Assembly: GCA_031002005.1 (NCBI GenBank)
Contig: JARYHS010013631.1
Location: forward strand, 61,873,832 to 61,937,831
Origin: Vandiemenella viatica
Lineage: Eukaryota; Arthropoda; Insecta; Orthoptera; Morabidae
Length of the DNA stretch: 64,000 nucleotides
Direction of reading: 5' to 3'
A program made the position numbers and the translations under genes. The notes beneath the pieces were generated by a model. The model had not been told where the DNA came from. It was given only the letters and a program-made list of their open reading frames with translations, and made no database searches. Positions 21,061 to 32,101 of this stretch are shown here, piece by piece. Positions within the stretch are counted from its first letter, which is position 1. Each line of letters opens with the position of its first letter.

Positions 21061-21315
21061 CGAGCGTGGTGGTGTAACGGATAGCGTTCTGGCCTCGCAT
21101 TCGGGAGGACGGTGGTTCGAATCCCCGTCCGGGCATCCAGATTTGGGTTTTCCATGGTTTCCCCAAATCACTCCAGGTGAATGCCGGGATGCTTCCTTCA
21201 AAAGGCCATGGCCGAATTCCTTCCCATTCCTTGCCCCCATCCTTTCCCCCGTCTCTAAAGACCACGTTGTTAAAAAGGGACGTTAAACTGTTAAAAATAA
21301 AAAAAATAAAAAAAA
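21061..21315 (+). mobile_element. S1 SINE, full length, best-preserved copy
   Basis: The tRNA-like head has an A box (GTGGTGTAACGGATAGCG) and a B box (GGTTCGAATCCCC). It is followed by GGGCATCCAGATTTGGG, TTTTCCATGGTTTCCCC, AAATCACTCCAGGTG, AATGCCGGGATGCTTCC and TCAAAAGGCCATGGCCGAAT. The tail is GTCTCTAAAGACCACGTTG...GTTAAA plus A-rich sequence. Similar A/G-rich runs flank both ends (AAAAGAAAAC, AAAAGGAAAAC), a possible target duplication. Confidence 0.9.
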
Positions 21316-21851
21316 AGAGAAAAGGAAAACAATTGAAGTAGGCAAAAATAGAAAGAAGAAGAACTAATCTTCAGATTATTCCTTATATGTGTAAATAGAA
21401 ACACCAATACCCGAAGCCGGCATCGATCCCAGGATCTTTAGTGAGAGGGCCGATCCCAGCTATGTTACATGAGTTGCGCAGTTGGTGAAGGTCCACGTGT
21501 CCGCGACCTCGCCTTTGCCACGTGCAGTGCGCTGGCTGTAGTTGGCCTTGGGGCTGCTCGTGTATCCGGCTTAGCAACACAACCTGTATCGCAGTTAACT
21601 CTGCTTTCTCCCACCAGAGGGTTTACTTATCTGCTAACATTCATTTCCCAATGTGACCTCACTGACAAATTGCGTCGGAGAGGACATTTCGAAACAAACA
21701 ATAATTGCGAAATTACACAAAATAAAGAACTTTGAAATATCGGTTTGTTGTTGCTGCGGTTTTAGGGAACTGCAACGAGGTTATCGACACCCAAACATAA
21801 AATTGATTTAACATCTGGTTGTTTTGGGCCATTTCCTCAATTGCGATAAAT
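21316..21851. other. Non-coding; possible degenerate tRNA-like head near 21,410-21,480
   Basis: On the minus strand CTCACTAAAGATCCTGGGATCGATGCC resembles an anticodon and T-arm segment, but no full cloverleaf forms. Nothing else is recognised. Confidence 0.3.
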
Positions 21852-22286
21852 AATATTTATATGAATAATTACGCCTATGCAATTGAATATTTGTTTATTT
21901 CACCGAACGCGTTTCACTTCATGTCTGAAGCTTCTTCAGCGGTTCGTTAATTTTCCATCAATTACAGTATTTGGCATAGATTATGCCGGTAATATCATTT
22001 TTCATCTTCATTTTTTGCGAGTATCAAGTCACTTGCACTGAGCACTGAATTTAACATTTATTCTGTGTGTTGTACTTTCTTACGATAATTACCGTGTGTG
22101 TTAGAAGTGACTTGATACTCGCAAAAATGAAGATGAAAAATGATATTACCGGCATAATCTATGCCAAATACTGTAATTGACGGAAAATTAACGAACCGCT
22201 GAAGATGCTTCAGACATGAAGTGAAACGCGTTCGGTGAAATAAACAAATATTCAATTGCATAGGCGTAATTATTCATATAAATATT
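21852..22286. repeat. Long near-perfect palindrome (foldback element), arms ~185 bp
   Basis: AATATTTATATGAATAATTA on the left is answered by its exact complement ending at 22,286. The arms stay nearly identical inward through ACGCGTTTCACTTCATG, CTTCAGCGGTTCGTTAA, GGCATAGATTATGCCGG and AGTATCAAGTCACTT. The spacer is about 70 bp. Only a few mismatches were seen (e.g. one base in TTGATGGAAA against TTGACGGAAA). No coding sequence. Confidence 0.9.
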
Positions 22287-22464
22287 AAAATTGATTTTTT
22301 TAACCACGTCGTTACATGTTCATACAAATACAGTTAGGAATGAATGACTCCGGTAAAACTGTTCTTAAAATAAACAAAAAAAAAAAAAACAAAAAAAAAC
22401 AAAAAAAAAAAAATTAAAATGAAGAGAAGAAGTGTCCGCGTGAAAAGCCAGACAATACGGATTA

Positions 22465-22625
22465 ACATTCAGCCTGACATTTCGCCGGACCGCGGTTCAA
22501 TTGCAAATTTTCAGTTTTTCATGGTTCACGAAATTACAGCAGACGAGAGCTGGGATGGTTTCTTCATAAAGGCCAAGATTGAGGTACTTCCTGTTTCTAA
22601 CGATCTCATTAAACTGCATTAATTA
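22465..22625 (+). mobile_element. Old S1 SINE
   Basis: B-box-like GCGGTTCAATTGC, then TTTCAGTTTTTCATGGTTC, GCTGGGATGGTTTCTTC and ATAAAGGCCAAG follow the family order. An A-rich block (22,370-22,412) precedes it. Confidence 0.65.
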
Positions 22626-23751
22626 CTACAAGCATTCTGCAAGATGATCAACAGAAAAAGGCTGGACGAAAGCCTTTCGACATCGAACACTAGACCCTAC
22701 TCCTCCTCTAAAACTAAACAATAGTACCATTGCACAACCAACCAAACATCATACTGAGGACTAAGTTAAGTCTAATGCTTATGCTCTTCTTCTTTCTTCC
22801 ATTTATCCCAATACTGCAAGATAGGAATTTTTCAGGATAGAATTTGGCTGGCTTGTCGCTCACCACGACACTCCCGTGGAGCGCAGTTGTGTTGCCGTCT
22901 GTCTGCGGAACGTGTAACTATGATCTGTGTGCGCTAAGTGTATTTTTGACTGTATAATGTGTCGTTTGTTGAGCGGAGATTGGAGACAGTCCCGGCTATC
23001 GCCTTGTTGATTGCGAAATACCGCTATAAGTTCGGCCGGTATGTGTGGCCTAGGACTCCATCCTGCCCCGTAGTTCCCCACAGATCCATTGTGCGGCGCC
23101 TCAGTGCACTGAACCACAATGGCGGGTCTAATGCTTATGTTACGTAACAATCGTAACTTATTTTTTATATTTTAATAAAGCAAATACAAACAAAAATAGG
23201 CAAGGTCTTTCATTTTCGACAGTTTTCATACACGGAATAAAGCGTTTCTTTAGAGGAAGGGAGCATTGCTGGAATGTTCGTTTAAAACGTTCTTGACCCA
23301 AACCACTGGACGCAACAACAGTGACCATATAAGCAACGGAACACAATAACAAAACCAGATTATTGATGAAAAGCTCTCGAGTTTCCATTTTTTATTAATA
23401 TACATGCAATGCCTTGAAAACCTTCGGTAAAGGGATAAAGATAAGAATGTGCTACTTTTGTGTAACATGAATACTGTAAATAAAATCAGATTATTTTCAT
23501 GTTAATCCCTTTACCTGGTATCTACTCCGGACCTATTTTTCCAATTTAAAAAAGTTTGTTAGTAGTTCATATTTGTTTGACGAAAGATTAAAAGGATTTC
23601 AACAAAATTTTAATTCTGAATTAATATGAACAATTAATCGCTACTTTATGACTGGTACTTAGATATCTACATTTAGAATACGGAACTTGCACCATTTACC
23701 ACCACATTCATTAAGTAACATTCGAATATTTCAGGATAAATAGCCTACCTT
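22626..23751. other. Non-coding; interspersed repeat fragment at about 22,885-23,145
   Basis: 22,885-22,960 resembles 13,885-13,955 (TGTTGCC.TCTG..., ACGTGTAAC, AAGTGTATTTTTG). It continues into a GC-richer stretch to 23,145. Open frames here have no known motif. Confidence 0.4.
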
Positions 23752-23876
23752 TTTTTTTACTTATTGCTTTACGCCTCGTCGAGGTCATTAGAGGCGGAAT
23801 AGGACTGGTCACAAGGAACGGGAAGAAATTCGACCATGGCCTTTTTGAAGGAAGCATCCCGGCATTTGTCTGGTGT

Positions 23877-24930
23877 AGAGTTGCAAATAAAAAAGTTTTT
23901 TTTCTGATTTGTGAAAAAACCATGAGAAAAAACATGAAAAAAAACCTAGCACCCTGTTTTTTCTAATTTTTTTTTCAGAAAACTATATATTTGATAAATT
24001 ATAGTTTTATTTATGGAACTTAAATTTTACATGTGTGTTTTAAATCATATAAATCATATAATGATTCTTAAATGTATCTATATAGGTAACATAATTTTTT
24101 ATTCATCCTCTATGTAAGTACCACACTCACTAGTATCAGCACTACCAACACTAGTTTGGTCGGTGTCGGAATTTTCTGTTTCTTCTCCTGTCTCCTTTAT
24201 ATTCATAACTTCAGAAGTAGTTACATGTTCTTTTACTGGTTGTTCTTGTATTGTACGCAAAAGATTTTGAAATTGCAATTTAAATTATGAGCAAAGTACA
24301 CACTTGTGCATAAAGACTGTGCCGATAGTTCTGTATTACGGTCTTTTAAGTTTGAATTTAAATCTATTAGCATACAACATAGGAGCTTTATTTCTTTTCA
24401 GTAGTTGGTTTACGCCAACGGTTGCAAGGAAACGGTTCATAATTACTGACAATTAAATGAGTCAGTATCACTATACGCTGAGAGTTTAACAAGTATACGA
24501 ATATAAGGAAAGCACAATAAGTAATAAAAGGAGGCAAAAAACCGTAGATAAATTTTAGATTCCTAATTTTTTGAAAAGATCCTCCGTAGGTCTACAGATA
24601 AATCTGTAGGGCTGGCAGCACTAGTTTAAATTGCGAGTATCAATCCAAACAAAGGGGAACGGGGTTTCCTTCTCGTGCAACCTAGCTTCTTCGGGAAGTC
24701 CCCGTTCATAAAAGAAAATTTCAGTCAATGTTGCCAATATTTTTTTTTTTTTTTTTTACTGAACCAAAAAATATAGTAGATTTAAAAATTAACATAAGTA
24801 CATAGAATAAACTCTAAAACAGTCATCTTAAACGATAAATTTGAGATATAGTAATTATGAAAAAAACATGTTTCTTTCACAGTTTTTTTCCATTTTGTTT
24901 CAAGTCAGAAAAAACCGTTTTTTACAACAA
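23877..24930. mobile_element. hAT-like insertion inside the SINE
   Basis: The insert starts AGAGTTGCAAATAAAAAAG and ends with the complement of TTGTTGTAAAAAACGG. TTTTTTTCTGA is shared inwards on both ends, giving imperfect terminal inverted repeats. It is flanked by the 11-bp duplication of SINE sequence. GTTGC-type ends and a duplication of about 8 bp or more fit hAT elements, though the exact size is blurred by end similarity. Internal A and T runs occur. Confidence 0.65.
24099..24281 (-). pseudogene. Acidic C-terminal protein tail, possibly of a transposase
   Basis: Inside the hAT-like insert a minus-strand frame encodes LLRTIQEQPVKEHV, then an acidic Ser/Thr-rich end (ETGEETENSDTDQTS...CGTYIEDE) with a stop at 24,101-24,099. 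A further open segment upstream is in a different frame. No catalytic motif is visible. It may be the remnant of the C-terminus of the parental transposase; this is inference from position. Confidence 0.35.
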
Positions 24931-25053
24931 TTGTCTGGTGTGATTTGGGGAAACCCTGGAAAACCCAAATCTGGAAGCTCGGACGTGGATTCGAACCCGC
25001 GTCCTCCCGAATGCGAGGCCAGAACGTTAACCATTCACTCACCACGCTCGGTG

Positions 25054-26621
25054 ATAAATACCTAACAAGATCAAACACAAATGTAGGTAGTCTAACACAG
25101 CCATAACTATGTTTTTAAAGATTTCTAAGGGATGTAAATATATTTTTTATATATTTTTCCTACGAATAATTTTTTTTTACTCAGTGTAACAATTGTTTAC
25201 AATTTCTATAACAAATTATTTACGTTTTACTACTAAGTATCTATAGATCTAATTACCAGCCTGTGTGATAGTCGGGATATGCGGAAGGTTACAGTTAGTT
25301 GCAGCATCCTACAAATTCACCGAGCTTATCAAAGAGGTGCTATATACACACGGACACGTACAACGGGCACCAGTTCACATCTCAAACATGATTTACATTC
25401 CATCCTGACTAAGGATTTTAGGTACCTTTCGTCATCAAATAAGTGAATTCTGGGATGGTTACCACTCTCCACTTCAAAAACTACTCGTTTCGCAATCACA
25501 AAAGATAAAAACCGTAAACATGTGGTAACAGACATTAGGTGGGAACACCCATAATGACTTCAATGTTGACATATATACAAAATAACTTAGTGCACCGGAC
25601 TTAAATGGAATTTTCTCTGCCTAGACCTCGTTGAAGGAACTCCATTTTGCTCCCGGCAAAGCCACCTAAGCCACCTTGGAGCTTAGATTAGAGGAAAGAA
25701 AGCACCTCTTACTATAAGGCAGTTCGGAAGACATTACGAAAACTATGTTCACCGACTATTATTTGAAGGCGGAAGCTAAAAGTTCCTCATCTCATCTGCA
25801 CAATTTAAAAACCAAGCAACTATCTACGTGTAATTCCGATCTTCCAGTTATGGTAAACATGAAAATTTTTCAGTGACACGTGAACTTGAAAATACTTCTG
25901 GAGTTTCAGAAAGTAAAGATCGGCTGAAATGTCGAAATCAAAAATTTTCCGACCTCTGTAATTCACCTCTACTATTTCTAACCATTAAGCTAACCTTAGA
26001 GTTTGTCTAATATATCTAACTGGAGAGACAGCTAGGATTTTTTAATTTATTTTTAATTTTTTTAAAATATTTTATTATTATTATTATTATTTTGCTTCAG
26101 GCTTGATGGTGAGGATGGGAAGGGGAGGAAGGGAGGGAAGGAGGGAAGGATGTAGAAGGGAAGAGGGAAAAGGTGGTAAGTAATGACTAGGAAGCTTTGG
26201 AAAATCAAAATCAGATTTAAATGTCAATTCCGAGAGTTACTGCTTACCCACTAGTCTGGGTAATAAGATGAAGAAGACAAATTGGATATGTGTCCAGAAA
26301 AGATTCAATAGTACAAGAAGAAAATAAGCAAAACTGAAACTATTTCTTTGCAAAATGTCAAGGAAAACTATGAAGTTTGACATACTAATTGAGGGACAGA
26401 GCAAGAAATATTTAAGAAGCTAGAATATGGGTCAAATGTCTACATTCAGCAACGTTCGATATTTTATATAGAACGATTCTTTTATCAATCAAATTCACTG
26501 TGTATACATAATGCCTCATTTCAACATAATTATATGAATGCAATGGTTAAGAGACAATTTCGAACTATAGGCCTGCAAAATGGAGTTTCTCAGAGATGCT
26601 TACGTGTACTTAATTTACATA
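25054..26621. other. Non-coding; purine tract at 26,107-26,180
   Basis: GGATGGGAAGGGGAGGAAGG and continuing G/A sequence form an ~70-base purine-rich tract. It is followed by a faint S1-like scrap (GGAAAATCAAAATCAG). No coding or RNA gene is supported. Confidence 0.4.
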
Positions 26622-27205
26622 CAGGACGATTCAAGTGGAATGGTAAATATTTGAAGGAGGTGGTAGTATGAACAATATTGAGGAAAAAAGTTTATACAAA
26701 CGTGTGTCCAATTTCCATTTGTTTTGGATATAAAGGTGCTGGAATGTTATGCATTAAATAAACCTCAGAAAAAGGTTTTTGTGTTTGGTGATGGTTGAGA
26801 AACGAAGTGTACAAAGGAAAAGTAATCACAAAAGACGAATGACTAGCTCGCATTGTAAACACTGGTACTCTCATAAAAGCACACTAAGACTTAAGTACTC
26901 AGAAGAGCTATACGTACTGTTGCGGAGAGAGCTGCTAAGTGTATTGAAGTCGATGGTGGGATTTTCAATTTCATTTAAACTTTTGTAAAATATACGTGTG
27001 TTTTTGCATGAGTGAAGTACTTCAATAAGTAATTTGTGTGCTCTTGATCATTTCCTGAGGTTTATTTTATGCATAACATTGCAGCTCCTTTACCTCCAAA
27101 ACGAATGGAAATCGGAAATATATTTATACAAAATTCTTTGCTCAATATTGTTCATACTATTACCGCCTGCAATATTTACCATTCCTGCTGAATAACCCTG
27201 CACAT
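26622..27205. repeat. Inverted-repeat element, arms ~150 bp
   Basis: The left arm (ACAGGACGATTCAAGTGGAA, TGGTAAATATTTGA, CAATATTGAGG, CCATTTGTTTTGGAT, ATGTTATGCATTAAATAAA) is the diverged complement of the right arm (TTTATTTTATGCATAACAT, CCAAAACGAATGG, CTCAATATTGTTCATAC, AATATTTACCATTCCTGCTG, AATAACCCTGC). The interior (26,785-27,050) carries no recognised gene. Confidence 0.7.
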
Positions 27206-29139
27206 TGTTTGAAAAACAATCTAGTAACACGTATAATAAACTTGATTTAAATATTAATTGTTATCTATTTTTTTTTTAAAAGAATTCAGTTTATACAAAA
27301 TCAAAGTACGGAACCCTTGATGCGCGATAGTAATTTGCTGTACCTGACATTTATTTTTGTGTCTTCTGATGTAAAGAGGAGGAAAAATAACGCCAACGCT
27401 TGATCGTTAACTTTTTGTGGATGTGCGACTTGCTAGAGGGCGCAGGCATTTTAGAGGTCGTACAACACGTTTTGCGAATGGAGCTAGCTGTGAATTAGCA
27501 GGTGGTTATATCTGCACGTGCCGGTCCTTACCCGGTTGACGTAACAGCTGTGGGTGTTCCGGGCCTTGAGATTTGTGCTTAGTCACGCTACCCGCCATGA
27601 GCCTCATCATAATCTCGCAGAATGCGAGTCTGTCACGTGGTTGGATAATACCCCCACCTTCGCGTACCAGGAAGGGGATAACTCTAGGCTGCCTTTCTCG
27701 GAGTCATACGTAGATCCAGACACGCTTTCCTGTGTGGAGAAAGCTGTGAAGGGTGTTGGTTGTGAAACCAGCGATAATTCAGCTCTGCTAAGTAACTGGG
27801 TTCCAAGGATAAGTCTCTTTATCACTTTCTCCACGCAGGAGACCAGGATTCGTATCATAACAATATGAGATTCTTTTACCGCAAGCAAACGTTCTTAGTG
27901 GACTCCCAATTGCGCTATGTCTGTATTACGTATCTTCGACAAGATATTGTGGTATGAGCGTCTCTTGGCGATACAAATACGTCCATGTGAATTTCTGCCT
28001 CCACCAGATCCTACCCACATTACTTAACCTTACATTCTTCATGTGCAATAAGAGAGAAATAATACTAATTTTGTGAAATCTTGATTTAGAATTCTCAGTG
28101 GGTCTTTGTTCGAAAATATTACTCCGATGAATTCTAAATCGATATATATTTGAAACATTCGTTAAGTTTTTCAAGAATTTAAGTAATATAAATAATATTT
28201 TTATGTTCTATTTAAGCCTATAAGTAATAAATTAATTCACGAAGTTTGGTTCGATTGGTCCTGATTTTATTTTAGCACCACTGATAGCAATTCAAATCGT
28301 TGCGGTAGAAACATAATTATCCCTCTAAAACACCGAAACTCCTCCCCAAAAAGATTATTAGTTTAAAAATTTGACTTATTTTGCGACAGATAAGTTTTTT
28401 TAGATGACTCGTTCGTTAAGTAAGGATTTATATGAGTTATTTAATAGAATGTTATCAGAAGATAAAAGGACGTTATCAACTTAGTGTGCGTCTGTCTCGT
28501 ATTGTATCCATCGTAGGAAAATTTCTGTATCTCAGTTGCATAACGCTACTTGGGATGAAGCATTCGATATCGTATCACCGTTTCTGTAACAACAAATCAA
28601 TTACGGATTTCATCGCTAAACCTTGACACGAGCGTGTGTATTTAATTGTTCCACGTTTTAGTACTTCAAAGATTGGCTCTTGACAGATAAGACATAAAAC
28701 ACGAAACATTTGCCGGTAACAGATAAGCTTGATGTTTAGCAGAACCAATCGAAAGTTTATTTTTAATTAGAGTTTCTGGGGATTGAACGTAGTCTTTCTG
28801 AGTACCAGGTCAGAAAATTACCGTTCATTAGAAAACTCAGCACCAGTTGGCGAATTAAATAGGAAACCAATTATTTTTCAATTATTTTCGCTAAAAAATT
28901 AAGACGTGGTTGGCCACCAAAGTAGTAGGTTTTTAATAGTGGAGTTATGTCAAAACGACATTACCTAGGAACTTGATGTGTCCCCAATATCGATCGTTCC
29001 CTCTTTTTAAACAACGATACATCTACAACAAGATGTCTGTCATGATCATTAGAGTACATATCTTAATTGTGCAAGGCTCGAATGGTTTTTACACGCTTTA
29101 TATTAGCTTGACTTGTATGTATGTATGTATGAATGTAAT
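27206..29139. other. Non-coding; GC-richer stretch at 27,410-27,860
   Basis: 27,410-27,860 is less AT-rich, and opposite-strand frames of 104 and 93 codons overlap there, but neither has a motif that I can name. The rest is AT-rich without features. Confidence 0.35.
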
Positions 29140-29660
29140 GGAATTTTACAACTCCATTTTGACCCACTTCCCGATGTCCGAGCTGTTTGAAATTTGGCAC
29201 ACATATTAAGAACCGGTGACAATACAATAATTTCATAGCTATATCCTGCTATGCTCATTACTTTGACAGTAACAATAGAAAAATGGTTGAATGTCGTGGA
29301 ATTTTGCAATATAATTTTAATCCGATTCCAGATGTCCGAGTTGTTTGAAATTTTGCTCATGTATTGATAACTGATTACAATACAATAATTTCATAGCTAT
29401 GTCTTGATATTCTGATTACGTGTACAGTAAAAAGATAAAAATTTTGCACACGTTTTAAGAACCGTTGACAATACTGTAGTCTCTTAGCAACGTCCTGCTA
29501 TTCTCGTTGCTCTGACGGTAACAATAGAAAAATGGTTGCCATGTAATGGAATCTTTCATTTTAGTGTTTACCCGCTTCCTGACGTCCGAATCGTTTTAAA
29601 TTTTGCACACTTATTAAGAACCGATAAAAATTCAATAATTTCACTCTCAGTGTATCCTAT
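29140..29660. repeat. Degenerate tandem repeat, about four units
   Basis: Units share GATGTCCGAG.TGTTTGAAAT, TTTGCACAC..TTAAGAACCG, TGACAATACAATAATTTCAT, CCTGCTATTCTC.TT and AGTAACAATAGAAAAATGG. Unit anchors fall at 29,173, 29,332 and 29,581, with a partial unit anchored near 29,456. Spacing is about 158 bp for the first pair; later units have lost segments. Confidence 0.65.
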
Positions 29661-29777
29661 ACTTGATGGGATTACTGAGTTAGGCAAATTCAGCCGCGGC
29701 ATTAGTGCACAAGTGCGATTCGAGAAATCTTCGTCATTTGGCGGCCACACCCTTCGGAGATTTCCCACCCAATATAT

Positions 29778-29900
29778 CCATCATCATCATCGTTCTCCAG
29801 TTTCCCGGGTGTGATTTACGAGCCTTGGTTGCTGTAGACGATCGTCTTCTGCTGTCTCCTACCCAGAAAGGTTTCTCTGTCTGAAGTCGCTTAACGTGAT
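29778..29900 (-). mobile_element. 3' tail of an RTE-like LINE
   Basis: CATCATCATCATCG, then CTCCAGTTTCCCGGGTGTG, TTTACGAGCCTTGGTTG and TAGACGATCGT match the start of the RTE remnant at 34,310 (CATCATCATTATCG, CTCCAGTTTCCCTGGTGTG, TTTACGAGCCTTGGTTG). On the minus strand this is a non-coding LINE 3' end finishing in a (GAT)n-like tail. Confidence 0.65.
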
Positions 29901-30125
29901 GTTGAATAGTAAGTATTCGAAATATTACTTCGTACTATTATAGAAAAGTAGCCTTCCTCGTTTACCGTGCTATTGGATCTCTTGTTGAGTTGATCATATA
30001 ATTGTATTTTACTCGTGGGAATAATAATTAATAATGAAACTACAACTCAAAGAAAAAGAGAGATTGTCGAAGAAAAGCCAACAGTAAGAAACATACTTTT
30101 TAAACTATCTGAACTAAAAAGTTAA

Positions 30126-30613
30126 AAATAAAATTGTAGTTTAAAAAACTAAAATCACGCTTTCGTAGTAATGTGAACTAAAAGGTTAAAAATAATATTT
30201 AAATATAAACATTTTGTTTAACAGTGATAGGACGTCCCACAATTCAGGATAATTTTTTTTTTTTTTTGAATAAGCTTAAAGTATAAAGTCACTGATTACA
30301 AAATTAACTTTAATGTTAAAAAAGCGTGGGGTGCGCTCTACATAACTTTTGACAATGACTCTGTCTTTACAAACAGCCAACGACAAAAAATATAAGACAA
30401 CTGAAATAGCACCCCATGCTTTTTTACATTAAAGTTAATTTTGTAATCAGTGACTTTATTCTTTAAGCTTATTCAAAAAAAATAATTTATCCTGAATTGT
30501 GGGACGTTCTATCACTGTTAAACAAAATGTTTATATTTAAATATTATTTTTAACCTTTTAGTTCACATTACTACGAAAGCGTGATTTTAGTTTTTTAAAC
30601 TACAATTTTATTT
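30126..30613. repeat. Long palindrome (foldback element), arms ~207 bp
   Basis: The left arm 30,126-30,334 and right arm 30,409-30,613 are near-exact complements, e.g. AATCACGCTTTCGTAGTAAT, AACATTTTGTTTAACAGTG, CACAATTCAGGATAA and AAGCGTGGGGTGC. Differences are mainly T-run lengths. The loop is 74 bp. No coding content. Confidence 0.9.
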
Positions 30614-30747
30614 AGACACTGTTCACACAAACCCACCAGTATCATTTCCCTGGAGCAATATATTGGCCATCCTGATTGCTGTTTGCCACAATCACCTAAG
30701 CGAATGCTGGGGCTCGCCTTACAAACTATACATTTCAGAAATAAAAA

Positions 30748-30983
30748 CCGAGAGTGGTGGGTGAGCAGTTAACGCTGTGCCTCGCATTCGGGAGGACGCC
30801 GGTTCGAATCCACGTCCGAGCTTCCAGACTTGGGTTTTCCATGGTTTCCCCAAATCACTCCAGATGCATGCCGGGATGCTTCCTTCGAAAGGCCATGGCC
30901 GAATTCCTTCCTGTTCCTTGTCCCAAGTCCCAAGTCCCATCCCACCTGTAATGACCTCGTCGTCGACAAGGCGTAAAGGCTTA

Positions 30984-31014
<31 letters not shown>

Positions 31015-31060
31015 TAATAATAATAATAATAATAATAAAATAAAAAAATAAAAAAAATAA
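30748..31060 (+). mobile_element. S1 SINE, full length with long A and (AAT)n tail
   Basis: The head CCGAGAGTGGTGGGTGAGCAG leads to a B box (GGTTCGAATCCACG), GGGTTTTCCATGGTTTCCCC, CCGGGATGCTTCCTTCGAAA, GGCCATGGCCGAATTCC, a repeated CAAGTCC unit and a GACCTCGTCGTCGACAAGGC tail. About 28 A then (AAT)n end it. Confidence 0.88.
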
Positions 31061-31249
31061 TCTATACAGAACACAAGTTATATGTCTTGCAAACAGATGG
31101 CAGCACTTCAGCTTCTCCCTTCGGATGTAGCAGACGCGGTGATAGGAACTCTGTCGTTAAGCCGAACTGAACAACCAACATAAAACTGCTGACACCAGCA
31201 CAACGAATAACCCCAGGTATTGACAGAAACTTTGCTTGGCGAAGCAATA

Positions 31250-31455
31250 TCTCGCAGGTGAACGGTAAAGTTCGGCTGTAGCATTCGAATGGTCGCGGAT
31301 TCGATCTCCGGCCCAGCCCTCCAGGTTTCGGTTCTCTATGGTTTGCCAAAATCACTTCAGGAGTTTGGCAGGACGGTTCCTTTAGCAAAGGCCACGGCCA
31401 GATTGCTTTCATATTCATGTGCGTATTCTCCCTCCTCCCCCTGTTCTAATGAGCC
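31250..31455 (+). mobile_element. Old S1 SINE
   Basis: GCAGGTGAACGGTAAAGTTC head, B box (GGATTCGATCTCC), GGTTCTCTATGGTTTGCC, AAATCACTTCAGGAG, GGACGGTTCC, AAAGGCCACGGCCAG and TCTAATGAGCCGG follow the family order. Confidence 0.75.
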
Positions 31456-31639
31456 GGAAAGCACTATAAAAACAGCATCTTATAAGAAACTGAGGTCATC
31501 TCCTACAATACCCGCTGTAGTCACCGCTTTGTCGATCACATCCATTCACACGCGCGCTCATATGGTTACCTAAGCGTCAAACATCCTATTGTGAAGTTTG
31601 GTAGTCACACACAATTTCCATGGAAAGAAACTTTTTTTG

Positions 31640-31855
31640 ATTAGCGCTTTACAGCTCGCTTAAAGTAATTAGAGCCGCGGTGGATCCGGGACAAGGAATG
31701 AGACACGAATTTTTGAAGGAACTGTCTGGGCATTCGCCTAGAGTGATCACGGAAAACCATGGAGAACCGAAATCTGAAATGGCGGACGGGAATTTGATCG
31801 CGTCCTCCAGATGCTGGGCTCTAGCATTAACCGCTCTTTCCCAGGATCTGTTCGA
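31640..31855 (-). mobile_element. Old S1 SINE
   Basis: Minus-strand copy. It shows GGTTCTCCATGGTTTTCCG, a diverged B box (GATCAAATTCCCG), GCCCAGACAGTTCC and a tail ending in an altered GAGC..AAAGCGC motif. Confidence 0.65.
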
Positions 31856-32101
31856 ATGAGGTAGCTACAATCATACTCATATTCAAGTTCCACTGTCGAA
31901 ACATTTTGTGGCATACCTATTTTAGTTAGCGTTGTTATGTACTCCGTTTTGGTTTTAAGTTGGCAAAAACAACTGAAATACAGGACGGAGCACAATTCCG
32001 TTATAAAACATTATTAACATCGAACTACCTATAGGAGATATTAAAAAGAACGTTCTCTTTTGATAAGTGTGAATGCAGTTTGCCATCAGAATCCATTCTT
32101 T

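Larger units (their letters stand above)
23752..25053 (-). mobile_element. S1 SINE split by a 1.05-kb insertion
   Basis: The SINE 3' half lies at 23,752-23,876 (minus strand; CCTCGTCGAGG tail, GGCCATGG block). Its 5' half lies at 24,931-25,053 (central block, GGTTCGAATCC-type B box, head with GAGCGTGGTGAGTGAATGG). TTGTCTGGTGT is present at both break points (23,866-23,876 and 24,931-24,941), so removing one copy and the insert rebuilds a continuous SINE. Confidence 0.88.

Noticed and set aside
21061..21135. Functional tRNA in the SINE head
   Set aside because: The A and B boxes are intact, but the acceptor stem does not close and the same head recurs with a SINE body.
21852..22286. Hammerhead ribozyme in the palindrome arms
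   Set aside because: The CTGAAGA and GAAA cores are present, but stem II needs bulges, and the flanks pair with each other rather than forming stems I and III.
27554..27888. Opposing frames of 104 and 93 codons
   Set aside because: They overlap on opposite strands in a GC-richer stretch, and neither has a recognisable motif.
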